From positions 310,001 to 374,000 of the forward strand of contig NZ_MIES01000026.1 in assembly GCF_003054965.1 (NCBI RefSeq): a stretch of 64,000 nucleotides of DNA, read 5' to 3'. The notes under the pieces are model-generated. The model worked only from the letters and a program-made list of their open reading frames with translations. It was not told the origin of the DNA and ran no database searches. The position numbers and the translations under genes are program-made. How positions within the stretch are numbered: position 1 is the stretch's first letter; each line of letters begins with the position of its first letter. Shown here in pieces: positions 10,628-18,948 of the stretch. Source of the stretch: Saccharospirillum sp. MSK14-1 (GTDB lineage Bacteria; Pseudomonadota; Gammaproteobacteria; Pseudomonadales; Natronospirillaceae).

Positions 10628-11002
10628 GGTGGGCTCCTTGTTTTATAAACGATTTTATAAACGGTTCTTTAAATGGCTTTTAACCGGAAGTCAGATCGCT
10701 CTTGGCAAGCGATCAGGCAGTGCAAATTTTGGCTGCCGATTGTAGCAGCAGAAATTGAAAACGAAATAAGAGTGATGTGCATTCGCTGATATGAATCCGT
10801 TGGGCTGGGTGGTTATTCATGCCCTTTAAAAGTGCGCGATTGCGCGAAGGCGGTGCGCTGCTGGCCAAATCGTTTTAGGCGAAACATCGCTAAAATCGTT
10901 ATAACTTGTTGTTTTTTCTGAGTTCTTCGTCGATTGGCACGGAGCTTGAAAGATTCGCCCTGTCCGTACTCTTGGCAGGACCGGACACAACAATTTGGTA
11001 AT
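10628..11002. other. Intergenic control region between siderophore and guanidine operons
   Basis: This divergent region holds the 12-base repeats, an inverted repeat GATCGCT/AGCGATC (10694-10700 and 10708-10714) and a minus-strand -10 candidate TACAAT (complement of 10739-10744). An A-rich stretch at 10751-10767 lies where a -35/Fur site would be, but it is only a weak Fur match. Towards the guanidine side, TTGGCA at 10972-10977 and TAATAG at 10999-11004 are the best promoter-like words, with a spacer too long to be convincing. No gene is seen. Confidence 0.5.
10641..10688. repeat. Decaying 12-base tandem repeat in the siderophore operon leader
   Basis: TTTTATAAACGA and TTTTATAAACGG at 10641-10652 and 10653-10664 differ at one base. 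The next two 12-base steps (TTCTTTAAATGG, CTTTTAACCGGA) are degenerate copies. The array lies just upstream of the binding-protein ribosome site on the minus strand. It could be an operator array, an A/T-rich translational enhancer or a slippage product. Confidence 0.6.
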
Positions 11003-11110
11003 AGAGCGCTAGGGTTCCGATTGTTGCCGTGAGCAGCGATGTCTGGTCCGAGAGCACTCGACCTTTCAGTGAAGGGTTACACGGCGGGACAAAAGCCCGG
11101 GAGACTTGTT
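11003..11110 (+). ncRNA. Guanidine-I (ykkC) riboswitch aptamer
   Basis: The conserved blocks of this class occur in order: CTAGGGTTCCG at 11010-11019, CTGGTCCGAGAG at 11043-11054, ACACGG at 11079-11084, and AAAAGCCCGGGAGA at 11090-11103. The class binds free guanidinium and switches genes on. Here it precedes an importer-carboxylase operon, one of its known gene contexts. No clear terminator follows the aptamer: only TTGGC/GCCAA (about 11110-11123) and then the ribosome site GAGAGG at 11164-11169. Control may be translational or use a non-obvious platform. Confidence 0.95.
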
Positions 11111-11175
11111 TGGCACTGGCCAAGAGTACTCCTGAGCGACCGACCGATAACGTAAAACCAACTGAGAGGCACGCC

Positions 11176-12219
11176 ATGAAACGTTTGATTCCCCTGCTGC
11201 TTTGCACGTCCCTGGCTGCGACCGCGGCCCAAGCCAAAGATTCCTTCTCGATTTGCTGGTCCATCTACGTGGGCTGGATGCCGTGGGCCTATGGTGCCGA
11301 CGCCGGCATCGTCGATAAGTGGGCCGATAAATACGGCATTGAGATTGATGTGGTGCAGATCAACGATTACGTCGAATCCATCAATCAATACACCGCCGGC
11401 GAATTCGACGGCTGCACCATGACCAACATGGATGCGCTGACCATTCCCGCTGCCAGTGGTGTCGACAGCACCGGCCTGATTCTGGGTGACTACTCCAACG
11501 GTAACGACGGCATCATCTTAAAAGACGCCGACTCGCTGGCTGACATTGAAGGCCAGTCGGTCAACCTGGTGGAATTGAGCGTCTCTCATTACTTGCTGGC
11601 GCGCGGTCTCGACAGCGTTGGCTTAAGCGAAGCCGATGTTGACGTGGTCAATACCTCCGACGCCGACATGGTTGCCGCCTACACCACCAACGATGTGACC
11701 GCTGTGGTGACCTGGAACCCGCTGCTCAGCGAGATCAACGCCATGGACAACAGCACCGAAGTGTTCAACTCGTCGCAAATTCCTGGCGAGATCATCGACA
11801 TGCTGGTGGTCAACACCGAAACGCTGGCAGAGAACCCGGACTTCGGCAAAGCCCTGGTCGGTGCCTGGTATGAAATCATGAGCACCATGCAGGGCGATTC
11901 CGCCGACGCTGTTGAAGCGCGCACCGCCATGGCCGTGGCTTCGGGAACCGATCTGGCGGGTTATGACGCTCAGCTGGCCAGCACGGAAATGTTCTACAGC
12001 CCCGAACAGGCATTGGAACTGGCCAACAGCGACACCCTGGTCGACACCATGAGCAACGTCGCCGAGTTCTCCTTCGATCACGGCTTGCTGGGCATGGGTG
12101 CGCCGGACGCCGGCTTTATCGGCATCGACATGCCGGCCGGTACCTTTGGTGATGCGGGCAACGTTCAGTTCCGGTTCGACCCGAGCTTTATGCAGATGGC
12201 GGCCGACGGCGCGCTCTAA
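11176..12219 (+). CDS. ABC importer binding protein of the guanidine/urea carboxylase locus
   Basis: 347 residues from the ATG at 11176, after GAGAGG. The upstream open frame to 11029 runs through the riboswitch and is not coding. A signal peptide (residues ~1-20, ending AQAK) is followed by an NMT1/TauA-like binding fold (SICWSIYVGWMPW, then VEFSVSHYLLARGL-like segments). This subfamily was named for its place beside urea carboxylase. Under a guanidine-I riboswitch, the likely ligand is guanidine or a guanidine-derived compound. First gene of the operon. Confidence 0.9.
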   Translation: MKRLIPLLLCTSLAATAAQAKDSFSICWSIYVGWMPWAYGADAGIVDKWADKYGIEIDVVQINDYVESINQYTAGEFDGCTMTNMDALTIPAASGVDSTGLILGDYSNGNDGIILKDADSLADIEGQSVNLVELSVSHYLLARGLDSVGLSEADVDVVNTSDADMVAAYTTNDVTAVVTWNPLLSEINAMDNSTEVFNSSQIPGEIIDMLVVNTETLAENPDFGKALVGAWYEIMSTMQGDSADAVEARTAMAVASGTDLAGYDAQLASTEMFYSPEQALELANSDTLVDTMSNVAEFSFDHGLLGMGAPDAGFIGIDMPAGTFGDAGNVQFRFDPSFMQMAADGAL

Positions 12220-12250
12220 ACCAAGGTCCATAAACGACTGAGGGTCGAGG

Positions 12251-13072
12251 ATGAAACGGCTGATCAACAAAACGCCCGGTTTGCGCGGTCGCTGGCTGCT
12301 TGGGCTGCTGCCTTTCGCGCTGCTGCTGGCACTCTATCTGGGCGCCTCCGACGTGCGACTGGAGGCCAACCCGAACGACAAGCTGCTGCCGAGTATCGAG
12401 CAGATGGGCGCGGCCATGCACAATCTGGCGTTTGAGCCGAGCAAACGCAACGGCGACTACCTGTTCTGGGTGGATACCGCCAGCAGTCTGCAACGGCTGT
12501 TGCTCGGGGTGGCTATCGCGGCATTGATCGGCCTGGTGCTGGGTTTGCTGACCGGTGCGTTGCCATTGGTTACCGCCGGGGTGTCGCCGTTATTAACGGT
12601 GGTTTCCCTGGTGCCGCCGCTGGCGCTGTTGCCCATCCTCTTTATTGTCGTCGGTCTGGGCGAGGTGTCGAAGGTGGCGCTGATCGCCATTGGCATTACG
12701 CCCTTTATCGCCCGCGACATTCTGCGCCGCACCCAGGAAATTCCAGCGCAGCAGTTGATTAAAGCGCAGACGCTGGGGGCCAACAGTGCTCAGACCATTG
12801 TCCGGGTGTTGTTGCCGCAGATTCTGCCGCGCCTGATCGATGCGGTGCGGCTGTCGCTCGGCAGTGGCTGGCTGTTTTTGATCGCCGCTGAAGCCATTGC
12901 CGCGACCGATGGGCTGGGTTACCGCATCTTTCTGGTTCGGCGTTATCTGTCGATGGACATCATCCTGCCCTACGTTGCCTGGATTACGTTGCTGGCGTTT
13001 GTGCTCGACCAGCTGCTGGCGCGCGCCAACGACTGGCTGTTTCCCTGGCACAAAGCGGGGCATGAATCATGA
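12251..13072 (+). CDS. ABC importer permease (SsuC/TauC type), guanidine locus
   Basis: 273 residues with about six membrane helices and an EAA loop near IPAQQLIKAQTLGANSAQTIVRVLLPQILP. It is the only permease in the operon, so it probably acts as a homodimer, as in taurine and nitrate importers. It overlaps the ATPase start by 4 bases. Confidence 0.92.
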   Translation: MKRLINKTPGLRGRWLLGLLPFALLLALYLGASDVRLEANPNDKLLPSIEQMGAAMHNLAFEPSKRNGDYLFWVDTASSLQRLLLGVAIAALIGLVLGLLTGALPLVTAGVSPLLTVVSLVPPLALLPILFIVVGLGEVSKVALIAIGITPFIARDILRRTQEIPAQQLIKAQTLGANSAQTIVRVLLPQILPRLIDAVRLSLGSGWLFLIAAEAIAATDGLGYRIFLVRRYLSMDIILPYVAWITLLAFVLDQLLARANDWLFPWHKAGHES

Positions 13073-13842
13073 TCGAAGCGCGTAATCTTTGGAAAAACTA
13101 CGGCGACACTCAGGTGCTGGAGCGGCTCAATATGACCGTTGCCGAAGGCGAGTTTGTCACCCTGGTTGGCGCCTCCGGCTGCGGCAAGAGCACCTTTTTG
13201 AAATTGCTGCTTGGCGTCGAAGCGCCCAGTCGCGGTGAGTTGTTGTTGGATGGCCAGCCGATTCCGGACGAACCCGGTCCCGATCGCGGCATTGTCTTTC
13301 AGCAGTACTCGGTGTTTCCGCACATGACGGTGCTCGACAATGTGGTGGCTGCCCGGGCTTTTCAAAAACCCGGCGTCAGCGGTTTTTTGTTCGGCGCCGC
13401 CAAGCGCGATGCCATCGACGAAGCCAAATCCCTGCTGGAACAAGTCGGGCTGAGTCATGCGCTGGATCGGTATCCGCATCAGTTGTCCGGCGGCATGCGT
13501 CAGCGTCTGGCGATTGCTCAGGCGTTGCTCGGCAAGCCGCGCATTCTGTTGCTCGATGAGCCGTTCGGTGCGCTCGATCCGGGCATTCGCGCCGACATGC
13601 ACGAGCTGGTGCTGAAGCTGTGGCGCGACTACAAACTGACCGTCTTTATGGTCACCCACGACATCAAAGAAGGCTTTCACCTCGGCACCCGGCTGTGGGT
13701 GTTCGACAAGCTGCGCCATGACCCTCACGCACCGAATGCCTATGGCGCGCGCATTACCTATGACATTCCCGTTGGTCAGCGCGATGACGTCACGCTCGAA
13801 GCGCTCGACAACGACGCTCTAACTCAGAGGAATCATCCATGA
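13069..13842 (+). CDS. ABC importer ATP-binding protein (SsuB/TauB type), guanidine locus
   Basis: 257 residues. Walker A is GASGCGKST, the signature is LSGGMRQR and Walker B is ILLLDEPFGALDP, with an MVTHDIKEG switch region. The C-terminal tail past residue ~210 is longer than in SsuB. Coupled by ATGA overlaps to the permease before it and the deiminase subunit after it. Confidence 0.93.
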   Translation: MIEARNLWKNYGDTQVLERLNMTVAEGEFVTLVGASGCGKSTFLKLLLGVEAPSRGELLLDGQPIPDEPGPDRGIVFQQYSVFPHMTVLDNVVAARAFQKPGVSGFLFGAAKRDAIDEAKSLLEQVGLSHALDRYPHQLSGGMRQRLAIAQALLGKPRILLLDEPFGALDPGIRADMHELVLKLWRDYKLTVFMVTHDIKEGFHLGTRLWVFDKLRHDPHAPNAYGARITYDIPVGQRDDVTLEALDNDALTQRNHP

Positions 13843-14582
13843 GTGATCTGATTCGATCCATTGAATACCAGACTGAGATTGCCCCGGGCGGCCACTGGTC
13901 GCTGCGGTTGCGTCGCGGCACCGTGATGCGGCTGACCGACCTCCAGGGCGACGCCAACCTGGGTTTGCTGATGTTCAACCCGGACAACCTGCTTGAGCGT
14001 TACAACGCGCCCGACACCTTAAAATGCCAGCACACCTTCCGGCTGACACGCGGCAATTGCCTGTATTCCGATATGGGCCGGGTGTTCGCCTCAATCATCG
14101 ACGATGAATTGGGCTGGCACGAAAGCGTCTGCGGCAACAGCCACGCTGAACTGGTGAATGAACGCTGGGGTCAGCGCGATTTCCAGAACGATCGCAACGC
14201 CTGGCATCAGAACGGCCACGACGCCTTTCTGGTGGAAATGGCCAAATACGGACTCGACCTGGCGGACCTGCCTGCCAATGTGAATCTGTTTAACAAAGTG
14301 GTGGTCGATGACGATGGCCAACTGAGCCGGGTGTCGGGTCACAGCCAGGCCGGCAACAGCGTCACGCTGCGGTTTGAAATGGACACTTTGGTGCTGCTGC
14401 ACACCTGCCCACACCCGCTCGATACCGCCAAGGATTACCCGGCGCGGCCGGTCAAGGTGGAACTGGGTATCGCCGAACCAGTGGCCGAGGACGACGAGTG
14501 CCGCAATTTCTGCGAGCAAAACCAACGCGGTTTCCGCAACAACGCCCTCTATCATCTGGGCCCGATGTCGGAGGCGATATGA
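13839..14582 (+). CDS. Carboxyguanidine deiminase-type subunit (urea amidolyase-associated protein 1)
   Basis: 247 residues of the DUF1989 urea-carboxylase-associated family. It shares its fold-level pattern with the next gene (G-x-x-x-R-L-x-D-L-x-G-x-x-x-x-x-L-x-F, and Cys/His-bearing segments such as SVCGNSH and HTCPHPLD). Published work assigned this pair as CgdA/CgdB, which deiminate carboxyguanidine to allophanate and ammonia. Which of the two names applies here was not settled from sequence. Overlaps neighbours by 4 bases each side. Confidence 0.85.
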   Translation: MSDLIRSIEYQTEIAPGGHWSLRLRRGTVMRLTDLQGDANLGLLMFNPDNLLERYNAPDTLKCQHTFRLTRGNCLYSDMGRVFASIIDDELGWHESVCGNSHAELVNERWGQRDFQNDRNAWHQNGHDAFLVEMAKYGLDLADLPANVNLFNKVVVDDDGQLSRVSGHSQAGNSVTLRFEMDTLVLLHTCPHPLDTAKDYPARPVKVELGIAEPVAEDDECRNFCEQNQRGFRNNALYHLGPMSEAI

Positions 14583-15229
14583 CGCACCCACTGAGCGAAA
14601 GCCCTCGCCAAGCCGAGGCGGCTGTATTTCAACAAGACATTCCCGCGGGCGATTACTTTATTCATCCGGTCATGGTGGGTCAGACCGTACGCATTGTCGA
14701 CATCGACGGCAATGAAGCGGCCGATACCCTGTTCTTCAGCCTTGATGATCCGAGCGAGCGCTACAGCGCCACCGATACCGTGCGTGAACAGGGCAATGTG
14801 TATTTGAGCACCGGCAGCCAGCTGCGCACCAACCTGAACCGGCCGATGCTCGATATCGTTGCCGACACCTGCGGCCGCCACGACACCCTGGGCGGTGCGT
14901 GTGCGGGCGAGAGCAACACGGTGCGCTACGACCTGGAAAAACGCTGCATGCATTCGTGCCGCGACAGCTGGATGCTGGCCATTGCCGAGCACCCGGAGTT
15001 TGGCCTGCACAAGAGCGACATTGGCCACAACATCAACTTCTTTATGAACGTGCCCATCACCGCGGACGGTGGCCTGAGTTTTCAGGATGGCTTGTCCGGC
15101 CCGGGCAAATATGTCGAGCTGACGGCGTTGATGGATGTGGTGTTGCTGATCTCCAACTGTCCGCAGCTGAACAACCCCTGCAGTGGTTTTAACCCAACGC
15201 CACTGGGTGTGCTGATCTGGGACGCGTGA
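14579..15229 (+). CDS. Carboxyguanidine deiminase-type subunit (urea amidolyase-associated protein 2)
   Basis: 216 residues from the ATG at 14579, whose ATGA overlaps the preceding stop; the frame is open upstream to 14498 inside the neighbour. Same family as the preceding gene: GQTVRIVDIDGNEAADTLFF, GGACAGESN, and the paired cysteines of SNCPQLNNPC near the C-terminus. Probably forms a heteromer with it, linking guanidine carboxylation to allophanate hydrolysis. Confidence 0.85.
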   Translation: MTHPLSESPRQAEAAVFQQDIPAGDYFIHPVMVGQTVRIVDIDGNEAADTLFFSLDDPSERYSATDTVREQGNVYLSTGSQLRTNLNRPMLDIVADTCGRHDTLGGACAGESNTVRYDLEKRCMHSCRDSWMLAIAEHPEFGLHKSDIGHNINFFMNVPITADGGLSFQDGLSGPGKYVELTALMDVVLLISNCPQLNNPCSGFNPTPLGVLIWDA

Positions 15230-15312
15230 TTTCCAATGAACCCTACCGGCGGCGGACGACCGCTGCCGTGCTCGCTTAAGACAACGGGACGGCCCGTCCA
15301 GAGGCACCTCTT

Positions 15313-18300
15313 TTGGTCACAACAGCCCTATTTCAAAAAGTCTTGATTGCCAATCGCGGCGCGATTGCCGTGCGCATTGCGCGGTCGCTTAGGCAACTGG
15401 GCATTCCCGCCGTGGCGGTCTATGCCGACAGCGACGCTGACAGCCTGCATGTGCGTCAGGCGTCCGAAGCCTGTTCACTCGGTGAAGGTGGTGCCAGCGA
15501 TACCTATTTGAATGTCGATAAATTGCTCGATATCGCCCGCCAAAGTGGCGCCGATGCGATTCATCCCGGCTACGGTTTTCTCAGCGAAAACGCCGACTTT
15601 GTGCGTCAGGTGGAAGCCGCAGGCCTGGCCTTTATCGGCCCAACGCCGGAGCAGATTGAAACCTTTGGCCTCAAGCACAGCGCCCGCGAACTGGCGCAAC
15701 GGGCGAATGTACCACTGGTTCCGGGGTCGGAGTTGCTGGCGGATTTGCCCGACGCTCAGCGCGAAGCCGAGCGCATTGGTTTCCCGGTCATGTTGAAAGC
15801 CACATCCGGCGGCGGTGGTATTGGCATGCAACGCTGCAACACGGCGGCCGATCTGGATGAGGCGTTCGAGCGAGTGAAGCGTCTGGGTCGCCAGAATTTT
15901 GCCGACGATGGCGTCTTTCTGGAGAAATTTATCGAGCGTGCGCGTCATATCGAGGTGCAGGTGTTCGGCGATGGCGCTGGCAAAACGTTGGCGATTGGCG
16001 AGCGTGACTGCTCCAGCCAGCGCCGCAACCAGAAGGTGGTCGAGGAATGCCCGGCGCCGAACTTGAGCGCGACGGTCGCCGGTGCGCTGCACAAAACCGC
16101 CGAACGGCTATTGGCCGCGGTGCATTACCGCAACGCGGGCACGGTCGAATTTATTGTCGATGCCGACAGCAATGACTTTTATTTTCTCGAAGTGAACACC
16201 CGCTTACAGGTGGAGCACGGTGTCACTGAGGCCGTGTTCGGCATCGATCTGGTTGAATGGATGCTGCGCCAGGCCGCAGGTGATTCGCCGCTGACACCGA
16301 TGCCAACCCTGCAGGCGCGCGGCCATGCGTTGCAGGTGCGACTCTACGCGGAAGATCCGTATCGTGATTTTCAGCCGGCGGCGGGCTTGCTGACTGAGGT
16401 TGCGTTCGCGCAAGGCGATGGCATTCGCGTTGATACCTGGATCGAAGCTGGGCTGGAAGTACCGCCTTACTTCGACCCCATGCTTGCCAAGCTGATTGTG
16501 CATGGCGCCGATCGCGGCGCTGCGCTGACGGCGTTGCAGCAGGCGCTGGGTCGCACTCGACTGTATGGCATCGAAACCAATCTCGATTATTTGCGGGCGT
16601 TAGTGACGGATACCGCGCTGCAAAACGGCACCATGACGACGCGTTATCTGAACGACTTTCGCCCGCAACCGGCGCGTATTGACGTGCTCAGCGGTGGCAC
16701 CCAAACGACGATCCAGGACGCCAGTGGCCGCCTGGGTTACTGGGATGTCGGCGTGCCACCCAGCGGTGCCTTTGACCGGCATTCGTTTGCGCTGGGCAAT
16801 CGGTTGCTGGATAACCCCGGCGATGCCGCGGGTCTGGAAATTACCGTCGCCGGGCCGACACTGCGGTTCAGTGTCGCCACCCAAATAGTGCTCACCGGTG
16901 CTGAGATTGACGCGGAACTGGAGGGTGCGCCGGTGCCGTTGTGGCAAGTGGTTGAGGTGGCCGCAGGTCAAACGCTGACGCTGGGCAAGATCGGCGGTCG
17001 GGGTGCACGCGCCTATCTGTGCGTGCGCGGTGGTTTGGATTGCCCGCCGTATCTTGGTTCGCGCGCCACCTTTACCCTGGGTCAGTTTGGCGGCCACAAT
17101 GGCCGGGCATTGCGCTCCGGCGATGTGCTGCACGTTCAACCATCCGAGCCGGTTGTTTCGGCTGCGCTGGATGAGGCGTTGCAGCCAACGATTGAACGCG
17201 AGTGGCAGCTGCGCGTGGTGTATGGCCCGCACGGCGCGCCGGATTTTTTTACCCCGCACGACATCGACACCTTCTTTGCCACCGATTGGGAAGTGCACTA
17301 CAACTCCAGTCGCACCGGCATTCGCCTGATTGGCCCGAAACCGGACTGGGCACGCGCTGACGGTGGCGAAGCGGGTCTGCATCCGTCGAACATTCACGAT
17401 AACGCTTACGCTTTTGGCAGCGTCGATTTTACCGGCGATATGCCGGTGATTCTCGGCCCGGATGGACCCTCGCTGGGCGGTTTTGTGTGCCCCGTAACGG
17501 TGATCAGCGCCGACTTGTGGCAACTCGGTCAGTTGCGCGCGGGCGACCGCATTCGCTTTGTACCGGTATCGATCGACACCGCTGTGGCGCTGGAAGCCGA
17601 GCAGTTGCGTGCCGAAACCGAGCTGGCGGCGCCATCGCTCGACTGGTCCGCGGTGCCGGTCGAATCGCCCATCGTGCACCGTTTGCCAGCCAGTGAAGCC
17701 GCCGATGCGGTGGTCTATCGCGCTGCCGGCGATCATTTCCTGCTGGTCGAATACGGTGACCCGGTGCTCGACATCCGGCTGCGGTTTCGCGCCCATGCCT
17801 TGATGCAGTGGCTGCAACAGTATCCGTTGCCAGGCATGCGCGAACTGACGCCGGGCATTCGCTCGCTGCAAGTGCATTACGACAGCCAGCGGTTGTCGTT
17901 GGCGTCATTGCTTCAGCACCTGGAAGCGGCCGAATTCGAATTGTCGCAGCGGCTGGATGAACTGAGTGTGCCGTCGCGCATCGTGCATTTACCGCTGTCG
18001 TGGGACGATGACGCCTGTCGGCTGGCGATTGAGAAATACCAACAGTCGGTGCGCCGCGATGCGCCCTGGTGTCCGAGCAATTTGGAGTTTATCCGGCGCA
18101 TCAATGGACTCGATGACATCGACGCGGTGAAGACGATTCTCTTTGACGCTGCTTATCTGGTGATGGGTCTTGGAGATGTGTATCTGGGGGCGCCGGTCGC
18201 CACACCGATTGACCCGCGCCACCGATTGGTGACCACCAAATACAACCCGGCGCGGACCTGGACGGCGGAAAATTCGGTCGGCATCGGCGGCTCTTATCTG

Positions 18301-18948
18301 TGCGTTTACGGCATGGAAGGCCCGGGTGGTTATCAGTTTGTTGGCCGCACGCTGCAGATGTGGAACCGCTATCGCCAGACCGCCGAATTCGAGCAACCCT
18401 GGTTGCTGCGTTTCTTCGACCAGATTCGTTTCTACGAAGTCAGCCACGACGAACTGCAACAGATTCGCCGCGATTTCCCTCTGGGCCGTTATCCGCTGAA
18501 GATTGAACAGACAACCTTCAACTTGGCCGACTATCAGGCTTTTATCGACGCTAATCAAAGCGATATCGATGCTTATAGCGCCAGTCGCCAGGCCGCCTTC
18601 GAAGCCGAACTGGCCGATTGGCACGCCAAAGGCCAGTTCAATTACCAGCCACCGGAGCCGGAAAAAGCGCCCCAGGCAGACAGCTGGCCCGAGGGCAGCG
18701 CCGTGGTCGACAGCCCGGTGACCGGCAGCGTCTGGCAGTTTGAAGTAAGCGTCGATGCCGAGGTGAAAACAGGCGACACCCTGGTGATTCTGGAATCGAT
18801 GAAGATGGAAATTCCGCTTTATGCGCCCTGCGATGGTCGGGTGATCCGGCTGCTGTCGAAGGCAGGCGCGCGCGTCGATGCCGGTCAGCCAATCGTCGTG
18901 GTGCAACCGAGTAATCCGTCAACCCGCGCCGAGGAGATCAAAGCATGA
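15313..18948 (+). CDS. Urea carboxylase-family biotin enzyme, probably guanidine carboxylase
   Basis: 1211 residues. The start is the TTG at 15313, eight bases after GAGG, because the conserved FQKVLIANRGAIAVR follows at once and no ATG or GTG fits. Order: biotin carboxylase (residues ~5-450, with GFLSEN and ATP-grasp KATSGGGGIGM), a KipA/AHS2-like part (~455-770), a KipI/AHS1-like carboxyltransferase part (~790-1110), and a biotinyl domain with ESMKME (biotin Lys 1164). It carboxylates its substrate with ATP and bicarbonate. The riboswitch and the Cgd pair point to guanidine rather than urea as the main substrate; residues deciding this were not aligned. Confidence 0.93.
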   Translation: MVTTALFQKVLIANRGAIAVRIARSLRQLGIPAVAVYADSDADSLHVRQASEACSLGEGGASDTYLNVDKLLDIARQSGADAIHPGYGFLSENADFVRQVEAAGLAFIGPTPEQIETFGLKHSARELAQRANVPLVPGSELLADLPDAQREAERIGFPVMLKATSGGGGIGMQRCNTAADLDEAFERVKRLGRQNFADDGVFLEKFIERARHIEVQVFGDGAGKTLAIGERDCSSQRRNQKVVEECPAPNLSATVAGALHKTAERLLAAVHYRNAGTVEFIVDADSNDFYFLEVNTRLQVEHGVTEAVFGIDLVEWMLRQAAGDSPLTPMPTLQARGHALQVRLYAEDPYRDFQPAAGLLTEVAFAQGDGIRVDTWIEAGLEVPPYFDPMLAKLIVHGADRGAALTALQQALGRTRLYGIETNLDYLRALVTDTALQNGTMTTRYLNDFRPQPARIDVLSGGTQTTIQDASGRLGYWDVGVPPSGAFDRHSFALGNRLLDNPGDAAGLEITVAGPTLRFSVATQIVLTGAEIDAELEGAPVPLWQVVEVAAGQTLTLGKIGGRGARAYLCVRGGLDCPPYLGSRATFTLGQFGGHNGRALRSGDVLHVQPSEPVVSAALDEALQPTIEREWQLRVVYGPHGAPDFFTPHDIDTFFATDWEVHYNSSRTGIRLIGPKPDWARADGGEAGLHPSNIHDNAYAFGSVDFTGDMPVILGPDGPSLGGFVCPVTVISADLWQLGQLRAGDRIRFVPVSIDTAVALEAEQLRAETELAAPSLDWSAVPVESPIVHRLPASEAADAVVYRAAGDHFLLVEYGDPVLDIRLRFRAHALMQWLQQYPLPGMRELTPGIRSLQVHYDSQRLSLASLLQHLEAAEFELSQRLDELSVPSRIVHLPLSWDDDACRLAIEKYQQSVRRDAPWCPSNLEFIRRINGLDDIDAVKTILFDAAYLVMGLGDVYLGAPVATPIDPRHRLVTTKYNPARTWTAENSVGIGGSYLCVYGMEGPGGYQFVGRTLQMWNRYRQTAEFEQPWLLRFFDQIRFYEVSHDELQQIRRDFPLGRYPLKIEQTTFNLADYQAFIDANQSDIDAYSASRQAAFEAELADWHAKGQFNYQPPEPEKAPQADSWPEGSAVVDSPVTGSVWQFEVSVDAEVKTGDTLVILESMKMEIPLYAPCDGRVIRLLSKAGARVDAGQPIVVVQPSNPSTRAEEIKA

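Noticed and set aside
10751-10767. Fur box for the siderophore operon
   Set aside because: The A-rich hexamer-like words match the GATAAT consensus at only about four of six positions each; suggestive by location only.
11029-11175. N-terminal extension of the guanidine-locus binding protein
   Set aside because: The frame runs through the riboswitch aptamer, and a proper signal peptide and ribosome site begin at 11176.
13839-15229. Reading the two DUF1989 genes as a duplication of one gene
   Set aside because: They share a family pattern but differ throughout in sequence; the pair is the standard arrangement at these loci, so no recent duplication is implied.
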